Positions 1-7,056 of a stretch of DNA of 12,249 bases are shown here, piece by piece. The DNA is taken from the NCBI GenBank assembly GCA_007128495.1, contig SKXH01000201.1:1-12249 (forward strand), in the 5' to 3' direction. The position numbers and the translations under genes are program-made. Below the pieces are notes generated by a model. That model ran no database searches. It had not been told where the DNA came from and worked only from the letters and a program-made list of their open reading frames with translations. Position 1 is the first letter of the stretch. Every line of letters begins with the position of its first letter. The DNA comes from Bacteroidota bacterium. GTDB lineage: Bacteria > Bacteroidota > Ignavibacteria > T3Sed10-11.

Positions 1-344
1 TGCCGGTGCTGGGGTTATCGCAGTTAAACCGTGCAGTGGAAGCCCGGAGCGACAAGCGCCCGCAGCTTGCCGACCTGCGTGAAAGCGGTGCAATAGAACA
101 GGATGCAGACGTCGTCGCGTTTGTGCACCGGCCTGAAGCGTACGGCATTAAGGAAGAGGGTGGTGAATCTACCGAGGGAATTGCCGAGATCATTGTCGGC
201 AAGCAGCGTAACGGACCGGTAGACACAGCCCGATTATCATTCATTAAATCATATGCACGGTTTGAAAATCTGGCTCTTAAACAATTCACAGGATATCAGC
301 CGGCAGATAGCCAGGAACAGGATGAAAGTCCTGCACCGTTTTAA
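1..344 (+). CDS. dnaB: Replicative DNA helicase DnaB, C-terminal end (partial)
   Basis: This is the 3' end of the hexameric helicase that unwinds DNA ahead of the replication fork; the 5' part lies outside the window. The reading frame is open from position 3 to the TAA at 342-344, about 113 residues. It starts inside the RecA-like ATPase domain, with the family's LSQLNRAVE segment (the glutamine of motif H3) and then the highly typical RPQLADLRESGAIEQDADVV stretch. The KQRNGP segment that follows is where the family carries its arginine finger, which contacts ATP in the neighbouring subunit. The last 20 or so residues are a polar, acidic tail (QPADSQEQDESPAPF) like the unstructured ends of many DnaB proteins. 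An in-frame GTG at 6-8 is an internal valine, not a start. The phoB gene begins only 21 bp later on the same strand. Confidence 0.96.
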   Translation, partial: PVLGLSQLNRAVEARSDKRPQLADLRESGAIEQDADVVAFVHRPEAYGIKEEGGESTEGIAEIIVGKQRNGPVDTARLSFIKSYARFENLALKQFTGYQPADSQEQDESPAPF

Positions 345-365
345 CAAGTATACTCGTTAGCTGCA

Positions 366-1058
366 ATGCCCAAAAAAATTCTCGTTGTAGACGACGAAAA
401 AGACATCGTTGAGATGTTAAAGTATAACCTTGAAAAAGAAGGTTATTCTGTTATTACAGCACTCAATGGTACACGTGCTCTCGAACAAGCCCGGGAGAAC
501 AAACCGAATCTCATATTACTCGACATTATGATGCCCGAGATGGATGGCTGGGAAGTATGCAGGCAGTTGATGAGAGATGAGAAAACCTCCACAATTCCTA
601 TAATTATCTTAACGGCAAAAGGATCGGAAGTAGATGAAGTTGTCGGCCTTGAACTTGGTGCCGACGATTATATCGTAAAGCCGATAAGTATCCGTAAACT
701 TATAGCGCGGGTTAAGACGGCGCTTCGGCGAAAGGAAATTCTCGAAACTCCGGGTGAATCGCCTCCCGATGTTATGCAAATCGGGAATCTGGAGATCAAT
801 ATACCGAATTACACGGTTAAGATTGGAACAGAGGAGCTCATTCTCCCGAAAAAAGAATTTGAAACGCTTGTATTTCTCGCGAACCACCGCGGAAGAGTGA
901 TCTCCCGCGAAGTGTTATTGAACGCAGTATGGGGAGAAAATGTCGTCGTCGTCGACAGGACCGTCGATGTACATATTCGTAAAATCCGCGAGAAACTCGG
1001 TGAGTATGGAGATTACATAGAGACGGTCAAAGGTGTGGGGTACCGGTTTAAATTGTAG
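366..1058 (+). CDS. phoB: Phosphate regulon response regulator PhoB (OmpR/PhoB family)
   Basis: DNA-binding response regulator of 230 aa, the usual length for this family. Residues 1-120 form the receiver domain: acidic pocket D9/D10, phosphoacceptor D53 in LLDIMMPEMDG, switch T83 in ILTAKG and conserved K105 in YIVKP. After a short linker, residues about 135-230 form the winged-helix DNA-binding domain, with the recognition-helix region VVDRTVDVHIRKIREKLG and the terminal hairpin VKGVGYRF. It is expected to be phosphorylated by the kinase encoded 3 bp downstream and to bind 11-bp direct repeats; such repeats lie upstream of pstS at 6897-6933. The PhoB name rests on family plus the adjoining pst-phoU operon, because OmpR-family members look alike. 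The ATG at 366 has no clear Shine-Dalgarno sequence. Transcription could come from dnaB readthrough or from a promoter within dnaB. Confidence 0.9.
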   Translation: MPKKILVVDDEKDIVEMLKYNLEKEGYSVITALNGTRALEQARENKPNLILLDIMMPEMDGWEVCRQLMRDEKTSTIPIIILTAKGSEVDEVVGLELGADDYIVKPISIRKLIARVKTALRRKEILETPGESPPDVMQIGNLEINIPNYTVKIGTEELILPKKEFETLVFLANHRGRVISREVLLNAVWGENVVVVDRTVDVHIRKIREKLGEYGDYIETVKGVGYRFKL

Positions 1059-1061
1059 GAT

Positions 1062-2510
1062 ATGAAAAAGATCCGATCAAAAATTACGCTTACCTATTTT
1101 GTGCTTACCTTTGTTGTGGTCGTGGCGTTGGGTATTATTTCCAGTGTGAAAATCGAATCATATTTTCAAGTCCGCCTCGTTGCCAGTCTTGAGACACTTG
1201 CCAATGTTGTCTCGCTCATCATACAGGAAGAATCTATAGTCGATGCAGAACAGATTGACAGCAGAATAAAAACTATTGCAGAACTCGAAACTGTACGTAT
1301 ATCGGTGATTAGTGCCGATGGAACCGTGATTGCCGACTCGGATGTACCGTTCGATAAAATAACTGAAGTGGAAAATCATTTTGGACGTGCCGAAGTACGA
1401 ACAGCCATGAGTGAAGGCACGGGGGTGGTTAAACGGGAAAGTGCAACGGTTGGACGCGAATTTATGTATGTTGCACGGCGAATTTCACTCGACCCGGAAA
1501 CCGATCTGCTTGCAGCTATTCATATAATACGTATTGCCGCTCCGCTTGATGAAGTACACCGTAATGTAAACGAAATACGTTCGATACTATTTATTGCAGG
1601 CCTGACGGTATTGCTTTTAGTCCTTGCTGTCAGTATTGTGCTATCAAAAAAAATCTCTGAACCCATAGTCGGACTTGCAAATAGTGTTGAAGAAATTCGT
1701 CAGGGTAAACTTGAAAAACGGGTTGAAATTCGTACCAATGATGAGGTCGGTATGGTTGCCCGGACACTCAACGATCTACTCGAAAAAGTAAATACCGATA
1801 TCGGAAGAATGAAAAAGCTTGAGAAATTCCGTAGTGAGTTCCTCGGAAACGTATCGCACGAACTTCGTACCCCGATATTTTCATTACAGGGATATATTGA
1901 AACTCTGCTTGATGGTGCTATTGACGATCCAGATGTAAACCGCGATTTTCTTCAAAAAGCATATTCGCACGCAACCCGGCTCAACAATCTACTCGGTGAT
2001 CTGATAAATATTTCTCAGATCGAATCGGGGGAGATGAAAATGAGTTTTCACAATTTCCCGGTGAAAGAATTTCTTGAAAACGTGATACGCGAAATGCACC
2101 CCGTTGCCGAGCAGCATCATATAGTTCTCCGCGGCCGGTATCCCGTTCATGCAGATGCAGTACAGGCATATGGTGATAAACAGCGCTTGCTCCAGGTAAT
2201 GCGTAATCTTGTTGATAATTCCATTAAGTATAATAAACCATACGGCGAAGTGATTGTGAGCTTCGAACGAAAAAAAGAAGCGGTACAAATATTAGTCAGC
2301 GATACCGGTATCGGAATTGCCGAAGAGCACCAACCACGTATTTTTGAACGATTCTATAGAGTCGATCGTGACCGTTCACGGGAAGTAGGTGGCACGGGAC
2401 TTGGACTTGCTATTGTTAAACATATCATTGAAGCGCATGGCAGTAAAATAAATGTAACAAGTACGCCCGGCAAAGGAAGCACGTTTTCGTTTGAATTGAA
2501 AGCGGTGTAA
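1062..2510 (+). CDS. phoR: Membrane sensor histidine kinase PhoR
   Basis: Inner-membrane histidine kinase of 482 aa, partner of the regulator that ends 3 bp upstream (a TAGGAT just before the ATG may act as ribosome site). Order of parts: transmembrane helix 1 at about 9-28; an extracytoplasmic sensor region at about 30-172 with the strand pair RISVISADGTVIADS typical of PDC/extracellular-PAS sensors; transmembrane helix 2 at about 173-194; HAMP at about 195-248; dimerisation and phosphoacceptor domain with H266 in NVSHELRTP; and an ATPase domain with N-box N382/N386, G1 DTGIG (414-418), F-box IFERFYR and G2 GGTGLGLA (443-450). All catalytic motifs are intact. HAMP runs almost directly into the H-box with no room for a cytoplasmic PAS domain, which E. 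coli PhoR has. The PhoR role is inferred from phoB and the pst operon; the kinase itself could sense another envelope signal. Confidence 0.88.
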   Translation: MKKIRSKITLTYFVLTFVVVVALGIISSVKIESYFQVRLVASLETLANVVSLIIQEESIVDAEQIDSRIKTIAELETVRISVISADGTVIADSDVPFDKITEVENHFGRAEVRTAMSEGTGVVKRESATVGREFMYVARRISLDPETDLLAAIHIIRIAAPLDEVHRNVNEIRSILFIAGLTVLLLVLAVSIVLSKKISEPIVGLANSVEEIRQGKLEKRVEIRTNDEVGMVARTLNDLLEKVNTDIGRMKKLEKFRSEFLGNVSHELRTPIFSLQGYIETLLDGAIDDPDVNRDFLQKAYSHATRLNNLLGDLINISQIESGEMKMSFHNFPVKEFLENVIREMHPVAEQHHIVLRGRYPVHADAVQAYGDKQRLLQVMRNLVDNSIKYNKPYGEVIVSFERKKEAVQILVSDTGIGIAEEHQPRIFERFYRVDRDRSREVGGTGLGLAIVKHIIEAHGSKINVTSTPGKGSTFSFELKAV

Positions 2511-2553
2511 GGGGGAAATGAAGATCAGGGAAAGATTATTTCAAATGTATTTA

Positions 2554-3213
2554 CTAATACTTTGACACATTTTCCTCTATCTCACCTGTCACGAGAAATA
2601 TGATCCGTTCACAAATATTGGTTACCCGGTCTGCAATCCGCTCTATATTATGGGAAGTCCATAAAAGATATGTTGCCATTGTGATCGTTCTCGGGTCTTC
2701 GATCATAATTGCAAGCAACTCACGGTACACCTGGGTATACAATTCATCAACCTCATCGTCCTGCTTACAGATCAATCGTGCGGTTTTATCATCACGCTCG
2801 GCGTATGAACGAAGGGTTTTATTAATCATATCGATGGCAATTTCAGCCATTCGGGGGATATCGATCAGCGGTTTGACGTGGGGTTGATCGCCGATCTTTA
2901 TCGCGATTTTAGCAATGCCCTCTGCATAATCACCCATCCGCTCGAGTTCGGTTATGATGTTGAGGACGGCAATTAGCTCCCGCAGATCGGTTGCAACGGG
3001 CTGCTGGGTCGCAATCAGGTTGATGCACTTTTCCTCAATTGTCCAGCGTTTTTCGTTGATATATTTATCGTCATGTTTTATTCTTTTTGCTTCCTCAACA
3101 TCCTGTTCTTTTAATGCTTTTACGGCCCGGTTGGTTGCGATGCAGACCATCTCTCCCATTGTGAATATGTCTTGTTCGAGTTCGCTTAAATTATCTTGAA
3201 AAGTTTGTCTCAT
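2554..3213 (-). CDS. phoU: Phosphate transport regulator PhoU
   Basis: Cytoplasmic PhoU protein of 219 aa, normal length, made of two similar three-helix bundles (about 8-105 and 112-205). The signature IATQQPVATDLRELIAVLNIITELERMGDYAEGIAKIA falls in the first bundle (about 68-107), and its counterpart TYLLWTSHNIERIADRVTNICERIIFLVTG falls in the second. The conserved E/D-x3-D clusters in these stretches bind metal ions in structurally known PhoU proteins. PhoU is the negative arm of the Pho response: it links the state of the PstSCAB transporter to the PhoR kinase and limits phosphate uptake. It is the last gene of the pst operon, 153 bp after pstB, an unusually wide gap that holds two hairpins. 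No Shine-Dalgarno sequence precedes the ATG; the leader is A-rich. Its 3' end faces the 3' end of phoR across 43 bp. Confidence 0.95.
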   Translation of the reverse strand: MRQTFQDNLSELEQDIFTMGEMVCIATNRAVKALKEQDVEEAKRIKHDDKYINEKRWTIEEKCINLIATQQPVATDLRELIAVLNIITELERMGDYAEGIAKIAIKIGDQPHVKPLIDIPRMAEIAIDMINKTLRSYAERDDKTARLICKQDDEVDELYTQVYRELLAIMIEDPRTITMATYLLWTSHNIERIADRVTNICERIIFLVTGEIEENVSKY

Positions 3214-3220
3214 TTGTTTT

Positions 3221-3255
3221 GGTAATGGTTATTAGTTAATCGTTAATAATTGTTA
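3221..3255 (-). repeat. Short 7-bp GTTA-type repeats just upstream of phoU
   Basis: On the + strand GTTA occurs at 3228, 3235 and 3242, preceded by a degenerate GGTAAT copy at 3221 and followed by another GTTA at 3252 (spacings 7, 7, 7 then 10). Read along phoU these are TAAC units like those of the Pho box upstream of pstS, but with the wrong spacing for the 11-bp PhoB/PhoP pattern. The region is AT-rich, so chance or slippage is a serious alternative. Confidence 0.35.
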
Positions 3256-3314
3256 TTTGTCGGATGTATTCAGATATTAATCCAGGATGAGAGCATTTAC
3301 TATTAGGAAATATT

Positions 3315-3345
3315 TCCGCCAGAAGCGGATCAGCGTTCCGGCTGA
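3315..3345 (-). promoter_or_regulatory. Two adjacent small hairpins in the pstB-phoU gap
   Basis: Two perfect 5-bp stems sit side by side: TCCGC/GCGGA (3315-3319 with 3325-3329, 5-nt loop) and TCAGC/GCTGA (3330-3334 with 3341-3345, 6-nt loop). A further CTGGT/ACCAG element follows near the pstB stop. There is no long U-run after the stems on the - strand, so this is not a textbook Rho-independent terminator. The position just after pstB, inside an otherwise tight operon, fits a partial terminator or an RNA processing and stability element that sets the phoU level relative to the transporter. Confidence 0.4.
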
Positions 3346-3366
3346 AACTATTAACTGGTTCACCAG

Positions 3367-4128
3367 CTATCCGAACCGTCCTGAAATATAGTTTTCCGTC
3401 AATTTTTCTTTCGGGCGTGTAAAGATATCGTTAGTTTTACCGAACTCGATCAACTTACCCAGATACAAAAAGCCGGTATAATCCGAAACACGTCCCGCCT
3501 GCTGCATATTGTGGGTTACGATAATTATAGTATATTTCTTTTTTAGTTGAGAAACAAGTTCTTCTATTTTGAAAGTGGCTGCGGGATCGAGCGCCGATGT
3601 CGGCTCGTCCATTAAAATGACCTCGGGTTCGATAGCCAGCGCCCGGGCAATACATAACCGTTGCTGCTGTCCGCCTGATAGTTCCAATGCTGATGTATTG
3701 AGGCGGTCTTTTACCTCTTCCCACAATCCCGTATCATTCAAGCTCTTTTCAACAGTCTCGGCTATTCGTTTCTTCTCTCTGATGCCGTTGATCTTGAGTC
3801 CGAATGTAACGTTGTCATATATCGATTTCGGAAAGGGATTCGGTTTTTGGAATATCAACCCGACTCTCCGGCGGATGTCGACGACGTCCATTCCGTTGCC
3901 GTATATGTTTTTGCCGTCGAGTAATACTTCACCATCAATCTTTGTATTGACGATGAGATCATTCAGCCGGTTAAAGCACCGGAGGAGGGTTGATTTCCCG
4001 CATCCAGACGGTCCGATAAGTGCCGTCACTTTATTCGGAAGTATTTGTACACTGACATCGTGTAATACGTGATTCGGACCGTAGTATAAATTCAGATTTT
4101 TAGTTTCAACTTTTGCAGTTGAAGTCAT
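3367..4128 (-). CDS. pstB: Phosphate ABC transporter ATP-binding protein PstB
   Basis: ATPase of the PstSCAB phosphate importer, bound to the cytoplasmic side of PstA/PstC as a dimer. The 253-aa length is normal. All ABC motifs are present: Walker A GPSGCGKST (39-47), Q-loop Q94 in LIFQKPNPFP, signature LSGGQ (150-154), Walker B VILMDE (170-175), D-loop SALD and switch H206 in IVTHN. The features that set PstB apart from other ABC proteins are also there: CFNRLNDL after Walker A, the QKPNPFPKSIYDNV stretch, and the C-terminal ending ENYISGRFG. The ATG at 4128 is preceded by GGTGAT, a modest ribosome site. It follows pstA after 37 bp and is the fourth gene of the operon. Confidence 0.97.
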   Translation of the reverse strand: MTSTAKVETKNLNLYYGPNHVLHDVSVQILPNKVTALIGPSGCGKSTLLRCFNRLNDLIVNTKIDGEVLLDGKNIYGNGMDVVDIRRRVGLIFQKPNPFPKSIYDNVTFGLKINGIREKKRIAETVEKSLNDTGLWEEVKDRLNTSALELSGGQQQRLCIARALAIEPEVILMDEPTSALDPAATFKIEELVSQLKKKYTIIIVTHNMQQAGRVSDYTGFLYLGKLIEFGKTNDIFTRPKEKLTENYISGRFG

Positions 4129-4165
4129 TATCGATCACCATTTCATTTTCATTTTTTAATAATCA

Positions 4166-5032
4166 TTAACGCACATATTTTTTTCGTAATCGGTATCGTA
4201 AGATTATTGCCGTGAGATTTAATAAAAATACGAGGATTATAAGCACCAATGCCGTACCGTATGCAAGCGGTCGTACAGCTTCTATGGCGTGGTGTTGTGT
4301 TGACATTATATACAAATGATACGGCAGCGCCATAAATTGATCGGTCAACGAACCCGGTAACTGAGGCAGGAAGAACGCAACACCGGTAAACAGTATTGGC
4401 GCTGTTTCGCCTGCGGCACGGGAAATCCCGAGAATAGCGCCCGTTAAAATGCCGGGAAATGCATAGGGCAATACATTCCGCCTGATCGTTTGCCACGGTG
4501 TCGCCCCAAGGGCTAACGATCCTTCGCGATACGCTTTCGGCACAGTTTGAAATGCCTCTTCTGCTGTTGTAATGATCCACGGTAAGGTGAGCAATCCGAG
4601 AGTCAAGCCGGCTGATAAAATCGAGGCCCCCAGCGACATTGTATTAACGAACAGTGCGACACCGAACAAACCATATACGATAGACGGCACTCCCGCTAAA
4701 TTTCTTATTGATGCGCGGATCCACCGGGTCAACCATCCTTCTTGAGCATACTCGCTTAAATAAATCGCTGCGCCTACACCGATCGGGACAGAGAATACTG
4801 CGGTAATTATTGTGACAAAAAACGTACCGATAATGGCGGGTAAAATACCACCCTCGGTCATACCCGCGCGGGGAGGTTCGCTCAGAAACGACCAGCTAAT
4901 CGTACTGATTCCCTTCACTGCTATATCGTATAGTATGATAAATAATATTATTACAACAAACAGTGCACAAGCACCGAGGATCCCGAATCCTATATATTGT
5001 TGAAGTTGTCTCTTCTTCACTTTCGAGTCCAT
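4166..5032 (-). CDS. pstA: Phosphate ABC transporter permease PstA
   Basis: Inner-membrane permease subunit of 288 aa that pairs with PstC to form the phosphate channel. About six hydrophobic helices can be seen, at roughly 13-37, 62-90, 112-130, 132-154, 190-215 and 250-278. The EAA coupling loop that docks on PstB is clear at about 157-205 (EEAFQTVPKAYREGSLALGA, then WQTIRRNVLP), followed by the family's GISRAAGETAPILFT. The start overlaps the 3' end of pstC by 16 bp (5017-5032), which points to translational coupling; the ATG has no separate Shine-Dalgarno sequence. PstA is told from PstC by the APILFTG motif and by gene order. The C-terminus is short and basic, as expected for a cytoplasmic end. 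Confidence 0.95.
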   Translation of the reverse strand: MDSKVKKRQLQQYIGFGILGACALFVVIILFIILYDIAVKGISTISWSFLSEPPRAGMTEGGILPAIIGTFFVTIITAVFSVPIGVGAAIYLSEYAQEGWLTRWIRASIRNLAGVPSIVYGLFGVALFVNTMSLGASILSAGLTLGLLTLPWIITTAEEAFQTVPKAYREGSLALGATPWQTIRRNVLPYAFPGILTGAILGISRAAGETAPILFTGVAFFLPQLPGSLTDQFMALPYHLYIMSTQHHAIEAVRPLAYGTALVLIILVFLLNLTAIILRYRLRKKYVR

Positions 5033-5901
5033 CGATATTTTTTAGTAAAATGCTCTGAGGTAATATTCACTGCCAGACTCATAAGAAAGAGAACCAGACC
5101 CACCGCAAATAGACCGTAGTAATGGGTCGTGCCAAACGGAACTTCACCTAATTCAATGGCGATATTGGCCGTCATAGTCCGCACCGAATCGAAAAAACTA
5201 CCGGGCATCTGGAGCGCATTGCCGGTCGCCATCAGAACGGTCATTGTCTCGCCGATTGCCCGCCCCACGCCGAGCATTACCGCGGCAACAATCCCCGACG
5301 AAGCGGCCGGGAGTGTTATCTTTATCAGTGTGAGCCACCGGTTAACGCCGAGCGCGTACGATGCTTCTTTAAATTCTTTGGGAACCGATCGTAATGCATC
5401 TTCCGATACGCTGACGATGGTGGGCAGTGCCATGACCGCCAATAAAATGGAACCATTCAGGGCGTTGAGTCCGGAAGTCAGATTAAACATATCGGCGATA
5501 AGAGGACCGAGAAATACTATACCGAAAAAACCTACAACTACCGAAGGAATGCCTGCGAGAATTTCGACGACCGGTTTTAGCGTTTCACGGATATAGGACG
5601 GTGCAATTTCCGATATGTAGGCAGCGGTGCCGATACCGAGCGGAACCGCAATTATCATTGCGCCGACGGTTACCATAAAGGTGCTTGCCACCAACGCAAG
5701 TATCCCGTACGATGGTTCGCCGAATGCCGACGGGTTCCATTGAGCGCTCAAAATAAATTGCGCAATTGATACGTCGGCAAATGTTTGCAATCCGTTGATG
5801 GCAAGCATTATGAAAATACTGAACAGAATACCGATCGCCGATACACCGGCGACGAGAAACAAGTACCGGAAGAATGTATCAGTGAGATGCCGTAGTTTCA
5901 T
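5017..5901 (-). CDS. pstC: Phosphate ABC transporter permease PstC
   Basis: Inner-membrane permease subunit of 294 aa, the other half of the PstA/PstC channel. Hydrophobic helices lie at about 12-36, 65-92, 108-134, 149-165, 200-222 and 260-284. The EAA loop for PstB contact is at about 167-215 (EDALRSVPKEFKEASYALGV, then the ITLPAA and GVGRAIGETM motifs). The VGRAIGETMTVLMATGN stretch is typical of PstC rather than PstA. The start codon overlaps the pstS stop in an ATGA (5898-5901), so ribosomes finishing pstS can restart directly; the other end overlaps pstA by 16 bp. The substrate is taken to be phosphate because PstS, PstB and PhoU are adjacent; a related oxyanion is possible but unlikely. 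Confidence 0.95.
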   Translation of the reverse strand: MKLRHLTDTFFRYLFLVAGVSAIGILFSIFIMLAINGLQTFADVSIAQFILSAQWNPSAFGEPSYGILALVASTFMVTVGAMIIAVPLGIGTAAYISEIAPSYIRETLKPVVEILAGIPSVVVGFFGIVFLGPLIADMFNLTSGLNALNGSILLAVMALPTIVSVSEDALRSVPKEFKEASYALGVNRWLTLIKITLPAASSGIVAAVMLGVGRAIGETMTVLMATGNALQMPGSFFDSVRTMTANIAIELGEVPFGTTHYYGLFAVGLVLFLMSLAVNITSEHFTKKYRWTRK

Positions 5902-6812
5902 TCAATAATACCGAGTTCTCTGTTTTGCTGCATATAATCTTCATTGACCGGATAATAACCGGATTGCGCAACAACCTTTTGTCCTTCTTCACTGAGCTCC
6001 CAGCGGAGAAATTCGAGCATATCTCCTTCGGGCATTCCGTTTGTATACTGATAAAGCGGTCTACTGATAGGATAAGCACTGCTCATCACATTTTCAGGAT
6101 CAAGCGGTGAGACTGCCGGCGATTTGTCATCTGCAGCAACATCAACGACATTGATCATGCTTATCACATTGCCCTCGCTGTCTGCAATATATCCGATCCC
6201 GACATACCCGATGCCCGATCTGTCGGAGCGTATTGCCTCAACGATCTGGGCGGTGCCGTTCATATTGCGCATCCTTGCTGAGTAATCTGCTTTTACGATA
6301 TGTTCGCGAAAGTATATATATGTTCCGGAATTGCTTTGTCTTCCGTATAACGTAATAGTCATATCGGGACCGTCGAGATCCTTCCAGTTTGTTATTTCTC
6401 CCCGATAAATCTTTGAAATCTGCTCGATCGTAAGTGATTCAACAGGATTGGATTCGTGCGTAATAATTGCAAGTCCATCTGTGGCGAAAATTATCGGAAA
6501 CGGCTCAATTCCACGTTGCCGCGCCTGTTCGAGTTCAGATTCTCTCATAGAGCGTGAGGAGTTGGCAATATCGGTTTGTCCGTTAATGATTGCTGCAATG
6601 CCGGTTCCCGATCCCCCGCCGGTAACCGCGATCCGGACGTTGGGATTTTTATCCATATAGGTCTCGGCGAGACTTTGCACGAGATTTACCTCCGTATCGG
6701 AGCCGTTAATCTGAATATTTTTTCGCGCCGCCCGGTCTTCACCGGAACCGCAGCCCGTCAAAATTACTCCTATCAGGAGTGCACTTAATAAGCCAAACAA
6801 TTTAGAATTCAT
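5898..6812 (-). CDS. pstS: Periplasmic phosphate-binding lipoprotein PstS
   Basis: Substrate-binding protein of the phosphate importer, first gene of the operon. The chosen ATG at 6812 gives 304 aa and is preceded by AAAAGGTG at a good distance; a GTG 15 nt further up would give 309 aa but lacks a comparable ribosome site. Residues 1-20 are a signal peptide ending in the lipobox LTG-C21, so the mature protein should be lipid-anchored. Phosphate-contact regions of the PstS type are visible: GSDT (about 37-40), GGGSGTG (about 65-71), and RQSNSGT (about 158-164). It belongs to the shorter PBP-like PstS branch seen in Bacteroidota, Firmicutes and others, not the E. coli type. The Pho-box-like repeats and a TATAAT lie upstream. 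Its TGA overlaps the pstC ATG. Confidence 0.95.
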   Translation of the reverse strand: MNSKLFGLLSALLIGVILTGCGSGEDRAARKNIQINGSDTEVNLVQSLAETYMDKNPNVRIAVTGGGSGTGIAAIINGQTDIANSSRSMRESELEQARQRGIEPFPIIFATDGLAIITHESNPVESLTIEQISKIYRGEITNWKDLDGPDMTITLYGRQSNSGTYIYFREHIVKADYSARMRNMNGTAQIVEAIRSDRSGIGYVGIGYIADSEGNVISMINVVDVAADDKSPAVSPLDPENVMSSAYPISRPLYQYTNGMPEGDMLEFLRWELSEEGQKVVAQSGYYPVNEDYMQQNRELGIIE

Positions 6813-6815
6813 ATG

Positions 6816-6823
6816 CACCTTTT
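6816..6823 (-). promoter_or_regulatory. Ribosome binding site deciding the pstS start
   Basis: On the - strand AAAAGGTG precedes the ATG at 6812, leaving about 5 nt between AGG and the start. It supports this ATG over the GTG at 6827, and it stands out because most genes in the window have weak or no such site. Confidence 0.6.
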
Positions 6824-6873
6824 GCACTATTGTTTCCAGTTCAGTATTTTAGACTACTAAATTACCGAGTAAT

Positions 6874-6879
6874 ATTATA
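6874..6879 (-). promoter_or_regulatory. Candidate -10 element (TATAAT) of the pst operon
   Basis: A perfect TATAAT on the - strand, 16 bp downstream of the last TAAC-type repeat unit (GTAACC), which would therefore occupy the -35 place. That layout matches Pho promoters in which the activator replaces a good -35. The start of transcription would be near 6867, giving an untranslated leader of roughly 55 nt. Confidence 0.55.
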
Positions 6880-6895
6880 ACAAGCAATGAATACC

Positions 6896-6934
6896 GGTTA
6901 CGTGATTGTTAAATCAATGTTATGAAATTGTTAA
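6896..6934 (-). promoter_or_regulatory. Pho box: four TAAC repeats at exact 11-bp spacing upstream of pstS
   Basis: On the + strand GTTA starts at 6897, 6908, 6919 and 6930, so every step is exactly 11 bp. Along pstS the units read TTAACA, ATAACA, TTAACA and GTAACC. Direct repeats with an 11-bp period are the known binding pattern of PhoB/PhoP-type regulators, and TTAACA is the unit of the Bacillus PhoP box. The array ends 16 bp before a TATAAT. The regulator encoded at 366-1058 is the obvious candidate to bind it. The repeats are seen directly; the binding is inferred. Confidence 0.72.
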
Positions 6935-6981
6935 GTTTGTTCATATAACCGATTTCTCAAAACCAGCGGAAGGATATACCT

Positions 6982-7056
6982 GTGACAGCTCACAACGTAC
7001 CTTTTGACTTCGAGGATGATAGCAAAGAGCCGGAAATCTGGGATGAATACCGGTGA
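6982..7056 (+). CDS. Possible 24-codon ORF with a good ribosome site
   Basis: A GTG at 6982 follows AAGGA with a 7-nt gap, one of the better ribosome sites in the window, and opens a 24-codon frame that is acidic (FEDDSKEPEIWDEYR at its end). Its TGA (7054-7056) overlaps a GTG in a GTGA. It may be a leader peptide, or the true N-terminus of the following protein cut off by a frameshift. I recognise no family. It is too short to judge from sequence alone. Confidence 0.3.
   Translation: MTAHNVPFDFEDDSKEPEIWDEYR

Noticed and set aside
3569..4072. 167-aa open frame on the + strand
   Set aside because: It lies wholly antisense to pstB, whose motifs are all intact; the frame is a by-product of pstB codon use.
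5129..5596. 155-aa open frame on the + strand
   Set aside because: It is antisense to the EAA and membrane regions of pstC and has no recognisable domain.
6813..6827. Upstream GTG start for pstS giving 309 aa
   Set aside because: The ATG at 6812 has the better-placed AAAAGGTG, and the signal peptide with lipobox is complete from there.
2554..6934. pst-phoU and phoBR as a novel system
   Set aside because: Every gene has the full set of family motifs and the usual gene order; it is the known phosphate uptake and control system.
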